Notes: generated from the letters alone by a model not told the origin. A DNA stretch of 15,859 bases from Gracilaria caudata (GCA_030374735.1 JASCIV010000606.1:1-15859), one strand, 5' to 3'. Counted from the first letter of the stretch, positions 1-8,365 are shown. Translations and numbers: made by a program.

Positions 1-870
1 CCTGTAATCTTATTATGTCGCGGCAAAGCGTGTCCGCATTCGACCATATGTGAGCATTCCGCTCTCAACCCCACTGTGCAAGCTCTCTGTCCAATGAACG
101 TAAGCCAAGTTCTGCATCAAGCATACACTCCTTGTGCTCCCCTTCAGTATGACGTGTTCCTTGTATTATTGTTCGATGGCTTGTACACTAGAACCGCCAC
201 CCGCTGTGTGTTCCGCCAATCCTCACTTTCCATTTATGTTCCACCGCCGAATCAACTGCCTGCCGGCCAGTGATGCACACGAAACCCTTGCCCATCTCTT
301 GATCATGGGCTCTCCAGGCAGTCCTCAGTTGTCGCTCTTCTAGTGCTTCTGTGCTCACCAACTCAACCTTTGTATGGTTTATGTCAGCCTTTTGCAAAGC
401 AGGAACCAAACCCACATTCCACTGCGAACTGCAACTGAAGCTGCATGTTCATCGCTTCTTTGACCCACTCCAACGCTTCTGTTCTAATCGACTTGCTGTC
501 ATTTTGCCGTTCCATGCTCTGCCCATCAATTTGCTTTGAAACTGCACGATCGCAAGCTCATGGGCTGTCACAAGTCTCATTCTGTAACTCCAACGAATCT
601 GCTTCACCTTCCATCTTCAGTTTTCTCAAGCTTCTCCTGCTGCTGAAAACGAAACCTTCGTACAACAATGCCTTTCTTTGCGTCGTTGGCGCTCGCTTTT
701 GGAGACGGGGAAGAACGCACGGATCTTGTTCTTGGTTGCACGTCTTGTGAAAGCCAAACTGTGTTATTCTGAAGCAGTTCAACCTGTTGTAATGCATTCA
801 TATCAGGTTGCACGTGTACTGGCCTTGTACGCCCCTTTCTAGCAGATGTTTCTAGACATATATCTTGCTA
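1..870 (-). pseudogene. Broken unidentified protein-coding gene, truncated by the window edge
   Basis: I do not recognise this protein. On the minus strand three overlapping frame segments read like one hydrophilic protein. The first runs from about 870 to 604 and includes V-H-V-Q-P-D-M-N-A-L-Q-Q-V. The second, about 600 to 380, is rich in E, Q and K and includes E-A-L-E-W-V-K-E-A. The third, about 415 to 1, includes V-S-T-E-A-L-E-E-R-Q-L and L-G-L-R-S-L-D-R-E-L. Reading through needs two frameshifts and crosses at least three stops (in-frame TGA near 555, TAG at 188-190, and a TGA near 70). The last segment stays in one frame with only two stops over about 138 codons. It lies just downstream of the carbamate kinase gene on the same strand. 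It could instead be exons of a spliced gene, because I cannot exclude introns at the frame changes. The remains of a mobile-element ORF are also possible. Confidence 0.35.
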
Positions 871-931
871 CGAGTTAATTCGTTTAGAATGTTAAAGCTC
901 GCAACCCTGATGGTTGCCATACAATCGTCTC

Positions 932-2164
932 CTATGGTACGATCCGAGTGCCAGTTTCGCCCCTAAGAGCACGCGGTATACTCTCCGGATTGGTGATAAG
1001 AACCTCCTTGCCACCGTTCTCAAGGAACTTGATGCACGCCTCGATTTTGGGCTTCATGCTCCCGGGTGCAAAGTGTCCTTCCTTGACGTATTGTTTGGCC
1101 TCTGCAATGGTCATCTTATCAAGCCAAACCTCGTTGGGCGTATTGAAATTAAGCGCGACCTTCTCCACGGCGGTGCAGAACAGCAACAAGTCCACACCAA
1201 TGACATTGGCAAGCAACGAAGAAGCAAAGTCCTTATCAATGACAGCTTCGATGCCGACCAAGTCACCTGCATCGCTGTATACAACTGGAATGCCTCCACC
1301 CCCCGTGGCGATGACCACCACGCCCGACTTGATTAACGTTTTGATCGCCTCCGCTTCGAGTATTTCCACTGGCAAAGGAGAGGGCACCACGCGGCGCCAA
1401 CCACGACCCGCATCCTCAACTACAGTCTTCCCCTCCTTCATGCGTTGTAGCGCCGTCTTCTCATCCAGAAAGGAGCCAATCGGCTTGGTAGGGTTGTCAA
1501 ACGCAGGATCATCCGCATTGACTCGCACCAACGACACCACCGTGGCAACCATTCTGTCCATGTCACGACGCTTGAACTCGTTGCGCATCGCGCGTTGAAA
1601 CATGTAGCCAATCGCGCCCTGCGTGTCTGCGTCGCAATAGTCCAGAGGCACGGTATGTAGCTCATGAGCGGCCAGTTCGGAACGGCGCATTTCGAAGCCC
1701 ACCTGCGGTCCGTTTCCATGCGTGAGCACCACGTTCCAGCCATCTTCGATCATGTTGATGACATGACCGACCGTCTCGCAGGCGGCGGCATACTGATCCT
1801 GGATGCTCTTCTTGTTCTTGTCCTTGATGAGCGCATTTCCACCCACCGCGACGACTGCATAGCGCGTTGCCATGGGAACCTTTTCGCGCGTTCGTTCCCG
1901 CACGTTTTCGGCGTCACGGACGCGCTGTTTCGGGCGTGCAGGCGGCGAGATAGTTGCGGAAATCCAAGTGCGCTCGTACCTGGGGCGCGCGAGCGGAAGT
2001 CGGCGACGCCTCCAGGCTGAAATAGCGCCGGGGTGCAAGCCGGATAGTGCCTCTGTCTGGCCGCTGTTGTGGCCAAAGATATGGGGGCGCGCTTGCACCG
2101 GTAGGGCGTTGGTGATGAAGGTCGCACACCGTTTATTCGGAGCGGGGCTCGAATATGAGGCCAT
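932..2164 (-). CDS. arcC: Carbamate kinase with N-terminal targeting-like extension
   Basis: Carbamate kinase transfers phosphate between ATP and carbamate; in vivo it usually makes ATP from carbamoyl phosphate in arginine fermentation or purine/allantoin breakdown. The in-frame ATG at 2162-2164 gives 410 residues and has a good context (G at -3, G at +4). An inner ATG at 1871-1873 would give 313 residues, the usual family length. Core motifs, numbered from the inner Met: G-G-N-A-L 11-15, T-H-G-N-G-P-Q-V-G 51-59, K-P-I-G-S-F 130-135, G-W-R-R-V-V-P-S-P 158-166, G-G-G-G-I-P-V 191-197, I-D-K-D 212-215, G-S-M-K-P-K 271-276, E-T-G-T-R-I 306-311. The lysines at 130, 214 and 274/276 correspond to the catalytic lysines known from bacterial enzymes, so the protein should be active. 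The 97-residue extension is rich in R, S, A and P and poor in acidic residues, suggesting a mitochondrial or plastid transit peptide, although it could be 5' UTR. The TATA box lies about 145 bp upstream of the outer ATG. The gene stands alone, with no visible arginine deiminase or ornithine transcarbamoylase. Stop is TAG. Confidence 0.93.
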   Translation of the reverse strand: MASYSSPAPNKRCATFITNALPVQARPHIFGHNSGQTEALSGLHPGAISAWRRRRLPLARPRYERTWISATISPPARPKQRVRDAENVRERTREKVPMATRYAVVAVGGNALIKDKNKKSIQDQYAAACETVGHVINMIEDGWNVVLTHGNGPQVGFEMRRSELAAHELHTVPLDYCDADTQGAIGYMFQRAMRNEFKRRDMDRMVATVVSLVRVNADDPAFDNPTKPIGSFLDEKTALQRMKEGKTVVEDAGRGWRRVVPSPLPVEILEAEAIKTLIKSGVVVIATGGGGIPVVYSDAGDLVGIEAVIDKDFASSLLANVIGVDLLLFCTAVEKVALNFNTPNEVWLDKMTIAEAKQYVKEGHFAPGSMKPKIEACIKFLENGGKEVLITNPESIPRALRGETGTRIVP

Positions 2165-2309
2165 CGCAAAACGAGGTGGCGTTGTGATTGGTGCGCGCGG
2201 AAGTTTTGAAGTGGCAGTGGTAGGGTAAGAGCGTTTCAAGGGTAGACCCTCTTCAGCTGTTAGGGTTGAGCAGAATCAACTTCGTTTGACGTCGGCGCGA
2301 GCGGCTCGC

Positions 2310-2316
2310 ATTTATA
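2310..2316 (-). promoter_or_regulatory. TATA box of the carbamate kinase gene
   Basis: The minus strand reads CGCTATAAATGCG here. A start site about 30 bp downstream would fall near 2283, giving a 5' UTR of about 120 nt to the ATG at 2164 or about 410 nt to the inner ATG at 1873. The shorter leader favours the extended protein. A TGACGTCG motif (ACGT-core, bZIP-like) lies at about 2287-2294, between the TATA box and the gene. Confidence 0.55.
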
Positions 2317-2560
2317 GCGGGTGATGCTCAGTGTAGTGCTGGGATCATGTCAGAGAGGCCGCTTCCAGTGAACAAATGCCAAGCATGAGAACGCATGCTC
2401 ATCTCTACTCCTATTGGCCAGCGAGCCCAAGTTGACAAAGAGTAGGTGCACAAAATGTAACGTGGAGTTGCATTGACGTGGCAAAGATTTGCATATGTGG
2501 CCACACGCATTACGTGTGCGTCTTGTATGTGAGGTCTGTTTTTGAATCAAACATTTTTGA

Positions 2561-2566
2561 TTTATT
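2561..2566 (-). terminator. AATAAA polyadenylation signal of the first DUF4139 gene
   Basis: AATAAA on the minus strand lies 88 nt past the TGA stop at 2654-2656 and is followed by an A/T-rich stretch. Position and sequence fit a eukaryotic poly(A) signal, though a hexamer in A/T-rich DNA can arise by chance. Confidence 0.4.
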
Positions 2567-2653
2567 TGATGGAGTTTTGTTTGTTGAGGGAGCACAAACT
2601 GCCTGTGGAACCTTCTAAGGTTATCACGCGAGATATATCTCGATCGCCGCCTC

Positions 2654-4708
2654 TCACGCCGTCAAGTTGCCCAGCTGCCTCCTCATGCTCGCCATCTCGC
2701 TGTTCACCTCAAACAGTCGGCGCTCAATGTCGTCCATCAAGTCCTCCAGCACTGCACGTGCCTTGCTCGCTCTTGAAGAGCGTTCATGATACTCTTGCAG
2801 CTTATCCTCCGCCGACTTGCGACCTTCTTCTTCCTTCTGGTCTTTCTCGCCACCTTGTCCGTCAGTCTTTTCACGGCTGCCGATGCGATAAGCCTCGATC
2901 TCCTTCAGTTTCTCTTGATGCAGCCAGCGTTCGTGCTTCAGTCGCTCCGACTCCCTTCTCAACGACAACAGTTGGCGAAGCAATTGCAGAGCTGTTGAGG
3001 GAAGCAGCTGTGCTATCTCCAAATAAGCCACGGTTTTGCTTTCTAAGTCCTCTAGATTCACCTGCTTATGTTTCGCGGTCAATTTCTCTCGCACTGTCAC
3101 CCAGCAAGTCTCATGCGGCGCCAGTTTGAGCAAGTAAGTCATCCCTCTGAAGCCGTAAGAATATGAATATGGTTCTATTCTTTCTCCCTGAGAAGCATGC
3201 ACCCAGCTCCCTCTAGTAAGAAAGCATTCAACTGCTTCCTTCCAATTCGCTCCGGAACGCAGTTCATGCGCCACAAGGATCTCCACCTCAGTGTTACCCT
3301 TGTTCTGAATCCTCCCCATCATCGTCTTCGTCTTCTCGCTGAACACAGACAAATGGTTCTCCGACACGTGAAATGAGCGCGCGTCGCCAATGTCTACCTG
3401 TTTATATCGCTTCCATTCAAAATCCGCGTATCTTGCAAGCTTTCGCAACACGAAATCATTGGGAGCCAACGGAATAATAACATGCAGCTGTGATAGGACA
3501 GCGCAGGTCGACTTCACCTGAAGATGCCCCCCCTCGAGCTTCTCGTTTGTGGTGTTGTGCAATAAAATGTACACACCTCCAAAAGGATCTGATGTGTCGG
3601 TTTCAATGGTCCGTACTATTCCAGAGACACAGGATTTCTCAAACATCAACAATCTAGCCGATTCATTCATCTTCAGGCTCACCTTCTCCGGAAGCTCATG
3701 CATTACGTTGCCTTGGTCTTTGAAGTTCATCATCACAGATAACCTATCAGATGATACATCACTAAACTCATCAACAAAGTTTTCTTCGTCCTCTTCCTTG
3801 TCACTCTCTTCGTTATCGTTGCCCTCCGTTTTTTCTGAAACAGAATCATTGCCCTGGGCCTTTTCGTCCTGAGGCTTATTGGCATATGACCAGTATGACC
3901 GATTGAACCGTATTTGTCCGGAGCAGAATACAATGCGCACATCCGAAAGATGACACTGCAGGGGATTGTGAAAGGTAAAGTAGCACTTGAGATTCCGATC
4001 AGGGCGCACGCCAAACGCAAAGATGTCCTCATCTTCATCCACAGCAAGAATGTAACTAACTTCGTACGCTGGCGAGTAAGGGCTCCATATTGAATATCGG
4101 ACTTCAACATCGCCCTTTCCCTTACCCTGTGCAACAACTTCAATCGTGTAGCAGTTCTTTCTGTCTACCACGTACTGCTTCATGAAACTGTCCTCCGAGA
4201 GTGCTTCACATATTGCATCGTCTTGGAAGTTCAGAGCCTTGATTGATTCAAGAGGGTGAAAGGACACCTTAGAACTACTGCGCGTGATGACGAAAAACTT
4301 TGAATGATTCAAAACACCAGCATCAAAGTTCTCTTGCGAATAGTAATGCTCTTGACGAAAGCCGACAAGTGTCCCCTCTGATTTAGCTTGAGCGGTTTCG
4401 ATTCCAACTTTCGTGCCTTGGTAACGGGTCAATACCTTTGTCCATGCTTGTTCTGACCCTTCCTTTGCAACCTTGACTGTGACCGGAGAATGAACAAAGA
4501 CGTTTGGCGTGCTTCCACGGGTATCATACACAACCATCGAGCAGAGTGCGTCCTCAATTTGTTTCCGAGGCACATCAAAACATAGTCTTTCAGAGTCAAC
4601 AACTGATGCTCGCATATTCACCTCAACATAACCCCCACGGTGAACTTGTAGCAAATGCGGAGTGAGGACTGTTGTTTTCGTAACAGACTGGTCTAGTTTC
4701 TGATTCAT
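2654..4708 (-). CDS. DUF4139 domain-containing protein, paralogue A
   Basis: The protein has 684 residues from the ATG at 4706-4708; the frame extends further upstream only through a GTG codon. It matches my memory of the large DUF4139 family, mostly bacterial proteins of about 600 residues with unknown function. In order: an N-terminal beta-rich region with I-E-D-A-L-C-S-M-V-V-Y-D at about 51-62 (the family's 'inDvLKSLvv.D' strand); a region like 'LrG..V.v...G.ivG' at 96-117; V-R-Y-S-I-W-S-P-Y-S-P-A-Y-E-V at 203-217 (family 'Y..e.PvWk.sYRL'); F-H-N-P-L 246-250 (the 'i.N.t' strand); an acidic E/D/K linker at 283-314; L-L-H-N-T-T-N-E-K-L-E-G-G 382-394; L-L-K-L-A-P-H-E-T...V-T-V-R-E-K 526-542; and a charged coiled coil about 575-680. 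There is no signal peptide or membrane span, so it is probably cytosolic or nuclear. It is divergent from its paralogue at 5546-7492, and both N-termini align from the chosen start. No catalytic residues are identifiable. Confidence 0.85.
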   Translation of the reverse strand: MNQKLDQSVTKTTVLTPHLLQVHRGGYVEVNMRASVVDSERLCFDVPRKQIEDALCSMVVYDTRGSTPNVFVHSPVTVKVAKEGSEQAWTKVLTRYQGTKVGIETAQAKSEGTLVGFRQEHYYSQENFDAGVLNHSKFFVITRSSSKVSFHPLESIKALNFQDDAICEALSEDSFMKQYVVDRKNCYTIEVVAQGKGKGDVEVRYSIWSPYSPAYEVSYILAVDEDEDIFAFGVRPDRNLKCYFTFHNPLQCHLSDVRIVFCSGQIRFNRSYWSYANKPQDEKAQGNDSVSEKTEGNDNEESDKEEDEENFVDEFSDVSSDRLSVMMNFKDQGNVMHELPEKVSLKMNESARLLMFEKSCVSGIVRTIETDTSDPFGGVYILLHNTTNEKLEGGHLQVKSTCAVLSQLHVIIPLAPNDFVLRKLARYADFEWKRYKQVDIGDARSFHVSENHLSVFSEKTKTMMGRIQNKGNTEVEILVAHELRSGANWKEAVECFLTRGSWVHASQGERIEPYSYSYGFRGMTYLLKLAPHETCWVTVREKLTAKHKQVNLEDLESKTVAYLEIAQLLPSTALQLLRQLLSLRRESERLKHERWLHQEKLKEIEAYRIGSREKTDGQGGEKDQKEEEGRKSAEDKLQEYHERSSRASKARAVLEDLMDDIERRLFEVNSEMASMRRQLGNLTA

Positions 4709-5012
4709 CACGGAGAGATTGCACCGAACAGCCGGGAGGTCTGCCTGCTTGTGGGCACTAAATTTGGAAAGGATTGTCGATTTATTCACTTCTCATCGAA
4801 TCGCTTGTGAGATCGCTTGTGAGAAGGATCACAGCACCTTTCCAGGGGCTTTAAATCGAAGTATCGGCCAGGGAGAGGGAGAGAGGGGTTGAAGAAAGTT
4901 TCGAACTATGCACTGCCGATGGCCGATAGTCACGTCACAGGTTGAGGAGAAAGGCGCTTATCTAACTCCCTCAGGCTTGATATGAATCGGTCCTTGAAGA
5001 CCAGAAGCTGCT

Positions 5013-5047
5013 AATTCGGTCCCTCGCCTTCGGCTCGGGACCGAATT
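5013..5047. repeat. Imperfect inverted repeat (hairpin) in the DUF4139 spacer
   Basis: The arms AATTCGGTCCC (5013-5023) and GGGACCGAATT (5037-5047) are perfect reverse complements of 11 bp. Inside them a two-base mismatch is followed by three more pairs (GCC/GGC) and a 3-base TTC loop. Outside, GCT/AGC also pair if one A is bulged. The structure is more than chance and could be a MITE relic, a protein-binding palindrome or an RNA hairpin. Confidence 0.7.
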
Positions 5048-5434
5048 TAGCTGTCTCGCGCCCCGTTAATCGCACTCGGTTGTCGACATAACTCATACAA
5101 GTTTGCACAACTCGAGGTTTTCCGGGTCATAATGACGCACAATGTTGTTGTATAATCACGAGTTTCGGATCTGCAAATTCAGATTGCACTCATGTCCGTT
5201 GTATCCTGTTGTGCCTTGTAGGTATCAATGGAATTGATAGATAAGTTACATTGCTTCAAAGACCGTGTGAAAAACGATTACAACTGTATTCGAGGGTTTC
5301 TTGTCAAATTTTTCGTCTACGTGTCTCTCTCGTGAGGGGGGGTAGAAGAAAAGAAAACCTGACCCTGAGAATCGCTAACGCCCCAGATATAGGGAGTCTT
5401 TACCAACCAGAAGAGAGATCTTCGTGATACAAAG

Positions 5435-5540
5435 GTGAGCTTGCCCTCTCATTCCTAACTTCTTGGGAAGCAGAGCCTTGGGGTTACAAACGGTCTGCAC
5501 GTCGCTCGGAACAAGTCTTGAAGTCGCTTGACCACTTCAG
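5435..5540 (+). other. Possible 5'-UTR intron of DUF4139 paralogue B
   Basis: A strong donor-like AAAG|GTGAGC occurs at 5431-5440, and an acceptor-like CCACTTCAG ends at 5540, six bases before the ATG at 5546. A TCCTAAC branch-like motif is at 5453-5459, rather far (about 80 nt) from this acceptor. An alternative acceptor GGGAAGCAG lies near 5473. All this is upstream of the reading frame, so it would not change the protein. Confidence 0.25.
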
Positions 5541-5545
5541 CGCGT

Positions 5546-7492
5546 ATGATGAAGGCCGTACGAGAAGAAGGCAAAGGAAGAATCATAACTCCCCATGCGC
5601 TGCAAATTGATCGCGCGGGAGATGTTATCGTGAAGATGAAAGCGAGCGTTATCGATTCCGAGCGGCTTACATTCACAGTGCTCAGGAAGAACATGCAATG
5701 CGCGCTGGACTCGCTTGAAGTGACTGACAGTCGTGGCACAACCCCCTTGGTCACGTTCAGCTCCCCGACTAACTTCGATGGGAAAAAGATGCAGTCTGAG
5801 CAAGCGTGGGATGCCATGCTTCGAGAGGCCCGTGGAGCAAGAGTTCAGGTTGAAGCAGAGGGTGGGTGTGCTGATGGAACCTTAATGGGTATACAGAGAG
5901 ACTTCGCCGCAAACGATGAGCAGGTCTGTTCTACGAGCGTGGTACTTCTGAGCAATGGAGAAGTTAGTGTTCATCGAGTCGACGACATTCGCTCAGTTTG
6001 CTTCTTGGATGATGATATTACGGAACGACTAAAGCGAGAAAGCTTTTTGAAGCATTCTGTGGTAGAGACGTTGAAGCATTATCGGATTGTTATTGTTGTC
6101 TCCGGCAAGGGAGAAGGTCAGGTGAATGTGTGCTATCGCCAGCAAAGCCCCTATACACCTGCGTTCGAGACTTTCTACACCATGAATGACACAGCCGATG
6201 AGAATGGGTACAGGAAAACGAAGCGCTTCTTCACCATAAGAAATCCAATGCATTATGACATAGTAGAGGTTGAGGTGCAGCTTCAAACTGGAATATATAG
6301 ACGTGGCAGGTATGGTCCTGCTTACGGTGACGTTGAGAATCCGGACTCTAGTTCGGACAGCGTCTCAGAGAGATCGACAGAGGAGGACGACGAATTTTTT
6401 GACCTGGCGAGCAGTGATTCTACAACTTCAATCAGGGCAGAGGACGGTTTAGAGAACAACGTATACAATATCAATCAGAAAGTGACCTTGAAGGAAGGAG
6501 AGTCGGTAAGAATTTTTCACTCTGAGACCGCTGTGAAGTGTGACTTTCTATTTTCCACTGAGATAGGTAAAACTAATGTGGTAGACACGCAGAGCATTCA
6601 GAACGTGGGGGGTGAGCTTTTGGGGGCAGGAACATGGTTTTGGGAGGACAGAGCGACGAAAGAGAAGAGAAGCTTCTACTACTACGATGTTGCGGGGCAT
6701 ACCGAATACGGAAGCGCCTTGATTTGGTCAAGTACTCCAAGATGCAGAGGATCGAAGCAAAGAATACCTGAGATCGGTCGCGCACTTTGTAGCGAAGTGA
6801 CAGGAAACAAGCTAAGGGTGAGCTTTGAATGGAATGTGACCGCAATTTACAGATTTCAGAACGAAAGCAGCCATGAGTTTGACATGTTCTTGCAGCATGA
6901 ATGTGTGGTGAGTCCACGAAGGAGGTCCCATATTGAAGCAAGCATGCAATACGCTGATAAGGGAATGCATGCTGAGGAAGCAGGTGCTAAATTGGAACTG
7001 TCTTGCTGCAGCTTCAGGACTGGCGTTCGAAACTTCATGTTGAAGCTGGCACCTCGCAAGGAGACAATCGTGACGGTGAGAGAGAAGTCTACTCCGGAGT
7101 GTCCCCTGCAGCGCGAATACGCGATTCCCGGCGATTGCACTGTGAAAAAGTTACAGTTCCTGCGCAGCCGAGGCGCCGTGAACGAGAGCACGATGAAACG
7201 CCTTGAGGAAGTGATGCGTTTGGTACGGGACTTCTCCAGACTGGAACGAGATCACAAAGCTCACTTGGAGAAGCTACAGATGGTGAGGGCCAAGCTGGAA
7301 GAAGAAGGGAAAGTGGAGCAGGAAAACGGAGAAGATCTACTGGGCAAATATCTTGAGTCGATGGACAGGGCCAGGACGATGAGCGAAGGGATAACAGAGG
7401 CGGTGGATAGGGTGGAGTTGAGCATGGCGGAAACGAGGCTGAAAATAAGGAAGGTGATATCCACACTGAACGCCATCGGGAAGACCATGTGA
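5546..7492 (+). CDS. DUF4139 domain-containing protein, paralogue B
   Basis: This protein has 648 residues from the ATG at 5546; a second ATG follows at once, and further upstream the frame has only a TTG. It is a diverged paralogue of the minus-strand protein at 2654-4708. Aligned landmarks are I-T-P-H-A-L-Q 14-20 (A: L-T-P-H-L-L-Q), A-S-V-I-D-S-E-R-L 33-41 (A: A-S-V-V-D-S-E-R-L), L-D-S-L-E-V-T-D-S-R-G-T-T-P 54-67, S-P-Y-T-P-A-F-E-T-F 201-210, I-R-N-P-M 231-235, an acidic/serine linker 266-300, M-L-K-L-A-P-R-K-E-T-I-V-T-V-R-E-K 498-514, and a coiled coil about 545-640. The middle (about 330-490) has diverged most and includes an aromatic patch, F-Y-Y-Y-D-V. No signal peptide or membrane span is seen. 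The function of the family is unknown. Shared order, shared acidic linker and head-to-head placement indicate an old inverted duplication. Stop is TGA. Confidence 0.83.
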   Translation: MMKAVREEGKGRIITPHALQIDRAGDVIVKMKASVIDSERLTFTVLRKNMQCALDSLEVTDSRGTTPLVTFSSPTNFDGKKMQSEQAWDAMLREARGARVQVEAEGGCADGTLMGIQRDFAANDEQVCSTSVVLLSNGEVSVHRVDDIRSVCFLDDDITERLKRESFLKHSVVETLKHYRIVIVVSGKGEGQVNVCYRQQSPYTPAFETFYTMNDTADENGYRKTKRFFTIRNPMHYDIVEVEVQLQTGIYRRGRYGPAYGDVENPDSSSDSVSERSTEEDDEFFDLASSDSTTSIRAEDGLENNVYNINQKVTLKEGESVRIFHSETAVKCDFLFSTEIGKTNVVDTQSIQNVGGELLGAGTWFWEDRATKEKRSFYYYDVAGHTEYGSALIWSSTPRCRGSKQRIPEIGRALCSEVTGNKLRVSFEWNVTAIYRFQNESSHEFDMFLQHECVVSPRRRSHIEASMQYADKGMHAEEAGAKLELSCCSFRTGVRNFMLKLAPRKETIVTVREKSTPECPLQREYAIPGDCTVKKLQFLRSRGAVNESTMKRLEEVMRLVRDFSRLERDHKAHLEKLQMVRAKLEEEGKVEQENGEDLLGKYLESMDRARTMSEGITEAVDRVELSMAETRLKIRKVISTLNAIGKTM

Positions 7493-8001
7493 GAGACAGG
7501 CCCACGATCTTCTGAGTATTTCTTAGAGCATTTGCTTACCTTCAGCTACGGTCGACGTGTTGGCGGTGTGTTGGCGGTGAGCAGCTGTCATGACGTGGAA
7601 CGCGGCATACGCATGATCAACGTCGCAACGTAAAGCAAAAATGTTCCGAGATTAGATTGGCCAAACTCGTGAAAGTGTTTGGGAACATTACAAAACTATC
7701 CACACATGTCAAAATTTTTTGAACTAAAGAGAAGAAACAAAGCGTATCTTGGCAAACTATTCCATATTATTTGGAGTCCCCAGTCGTACTCTTAACTATA
7801 GAATGATGGAGCTTCGCTTTGATTTCACTCACATCGGCCAGACCCCTCACAGCAAACGGCTTTCCTACTCCACATTTGGGCTCATGTTTCGTCTTGCACT
7901 GCAGCTTTCGGCATCCCCTCGCATGTATGGGGTGTGTGATGTAGAAAAGTTCAAGTAATGAACTGTACGCCCTGTGTCACACTGTGTATCGTAATCCAAA
8001 A
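7493..8001. other. Intergenic region after DUF4139 paralogue B
   Basis: No supported gene. It must contain the 3' UTR of paralogue B, but no AATAAA is visible. An 11-bp unit GTGTTGGCGGT is tandemly duplicated at 7557-7578. A 51-codon plus-strand frame from the ATG at 7803 has no recognisable features. Confidence 0.55.
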
Positions 8002-8214
8002 CTAATCGTGGGGGATCCTGCGGTGCTGTGTTGTACCCCGATGTGACCTGGTCGCCCAAAAGTTTACATCATCCAAAATTCGAGAGAGCTTGTCCATGAA
8101 TTCGAAGATCTCTTTAGAAATAGGTTCGTACCGACAGAGAACTTCCTTCATTCGTCTGACTCTGTCGGCCTGTGCAGCCTGCACAGCGTTATTAATTAGT
8201 TCCTCCATTCTCAT
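8002..8214 (-). CDS. Small hypothetical protein, helical and charged
   Basis: Unrecognised. From the ATG at 8212-8214 the frame gives 70 residues; it stays open somewhat further upstream but with only a TTG. The first 50 residues are strongly helical and amphipathic (M-E-E-L-I-N-N-A-V-Q-A-A-Q-A-D-R and I-F-E-F-M-D-K-L-S-R-I-L-D-D-V), unlike random translation. The last 20 residues look less protein-like. It may be a short gene, the last exon of a longer one or a gene remnant. It is divergent from the candidate at 8366, with about 150 bp between them. Confidence 0.33.
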   Translation of the reverse strand: MRMEELINNAVQAAQADRVRRMKEVLCRYEPISKEIFEFMDKLSRILDDVNFWATRSHRGTTQHRRIPHD

Positions 8215-8365
8215 AAGCTTCTGATTTTCTTTAATGATCAAACCTTAGCAAATCCATGGAGTCCAGCGTGGAACGCCCTTGTTCTTGATAAGTTCGATTT
8301 CTTTGAGAGCCTATTGGTATCTTGCGTACGAGCCCAACAATATCGTTTTTGTTGTCTTCAATGAC

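Larger units (their letters stand above)
2165..2653. other. Spacer: carbamate kinase promoter and 3' flank of the first DUF4139 gene
   Basis: No gene is evident. The part near the carbamate kinase holds its TATA box and an ACGT-core motif. A second ACGT motif (TGACGTGG) occurs near 2475. The far end holds the polyadenylation signal of the DUF4139 gene ending at 2654. Short open frames here show no protein-like features. Confidence 0.6.
4709..5545. other. Divergent intergenic region between the two DUF4139 paralogues
   Basis: This 837-bp spacer must hold both 5' flanks. On the minus strand a TTTAAA-type TATA variant lies at about 4848-4855, about 140 bp upstream of the ATG of paralogue A. On the plus strand no convincing TATA box is seen for paralogue B, only GATATAG near 5384. 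There is a 12-bp direct repeat (ATCGCTTGTGAG, twice, about 4798-4822), a hairpin at 5013-5047, a G run near 5334-5341 and a possible 5'-UTR intron at 5435-5540. No protein-coding frame is supported. Confidence 0.55.

Noticed and set aside
948..1598. 216-codon plus-strand open frame
   Set aside because: It is antisense to the carbamate kinase core; its S/T/P-rich composition is the typical shadow of a conserved gene.
932..2239. Longer 435-residue carbamate kinase
   Set aside because: The first codon at 2239 is TTG, which is an unlikely start here; the first ATG is at 2162-2164.
932..7492. Bacterial origin of the DNA, from carbamate kinase and DUF4139
   Set aside because: There are no Shine-Dalgarno sites or operons, the spacers are long, a TATA box and AATAAA are present, and the WD40 pseudogene is of a eukaryote-like type. 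Bacterial ancestry of single genes remains possible.
7557..7578. Two copies of an 11-bp direct repeat
   Set aside because: Too short and isolated to mean more than replication slippage.
7803..7958. 51-codon plus-strand open frame
   Set aside because: It is short, has no recognisable features, and its composition is no better than chance.
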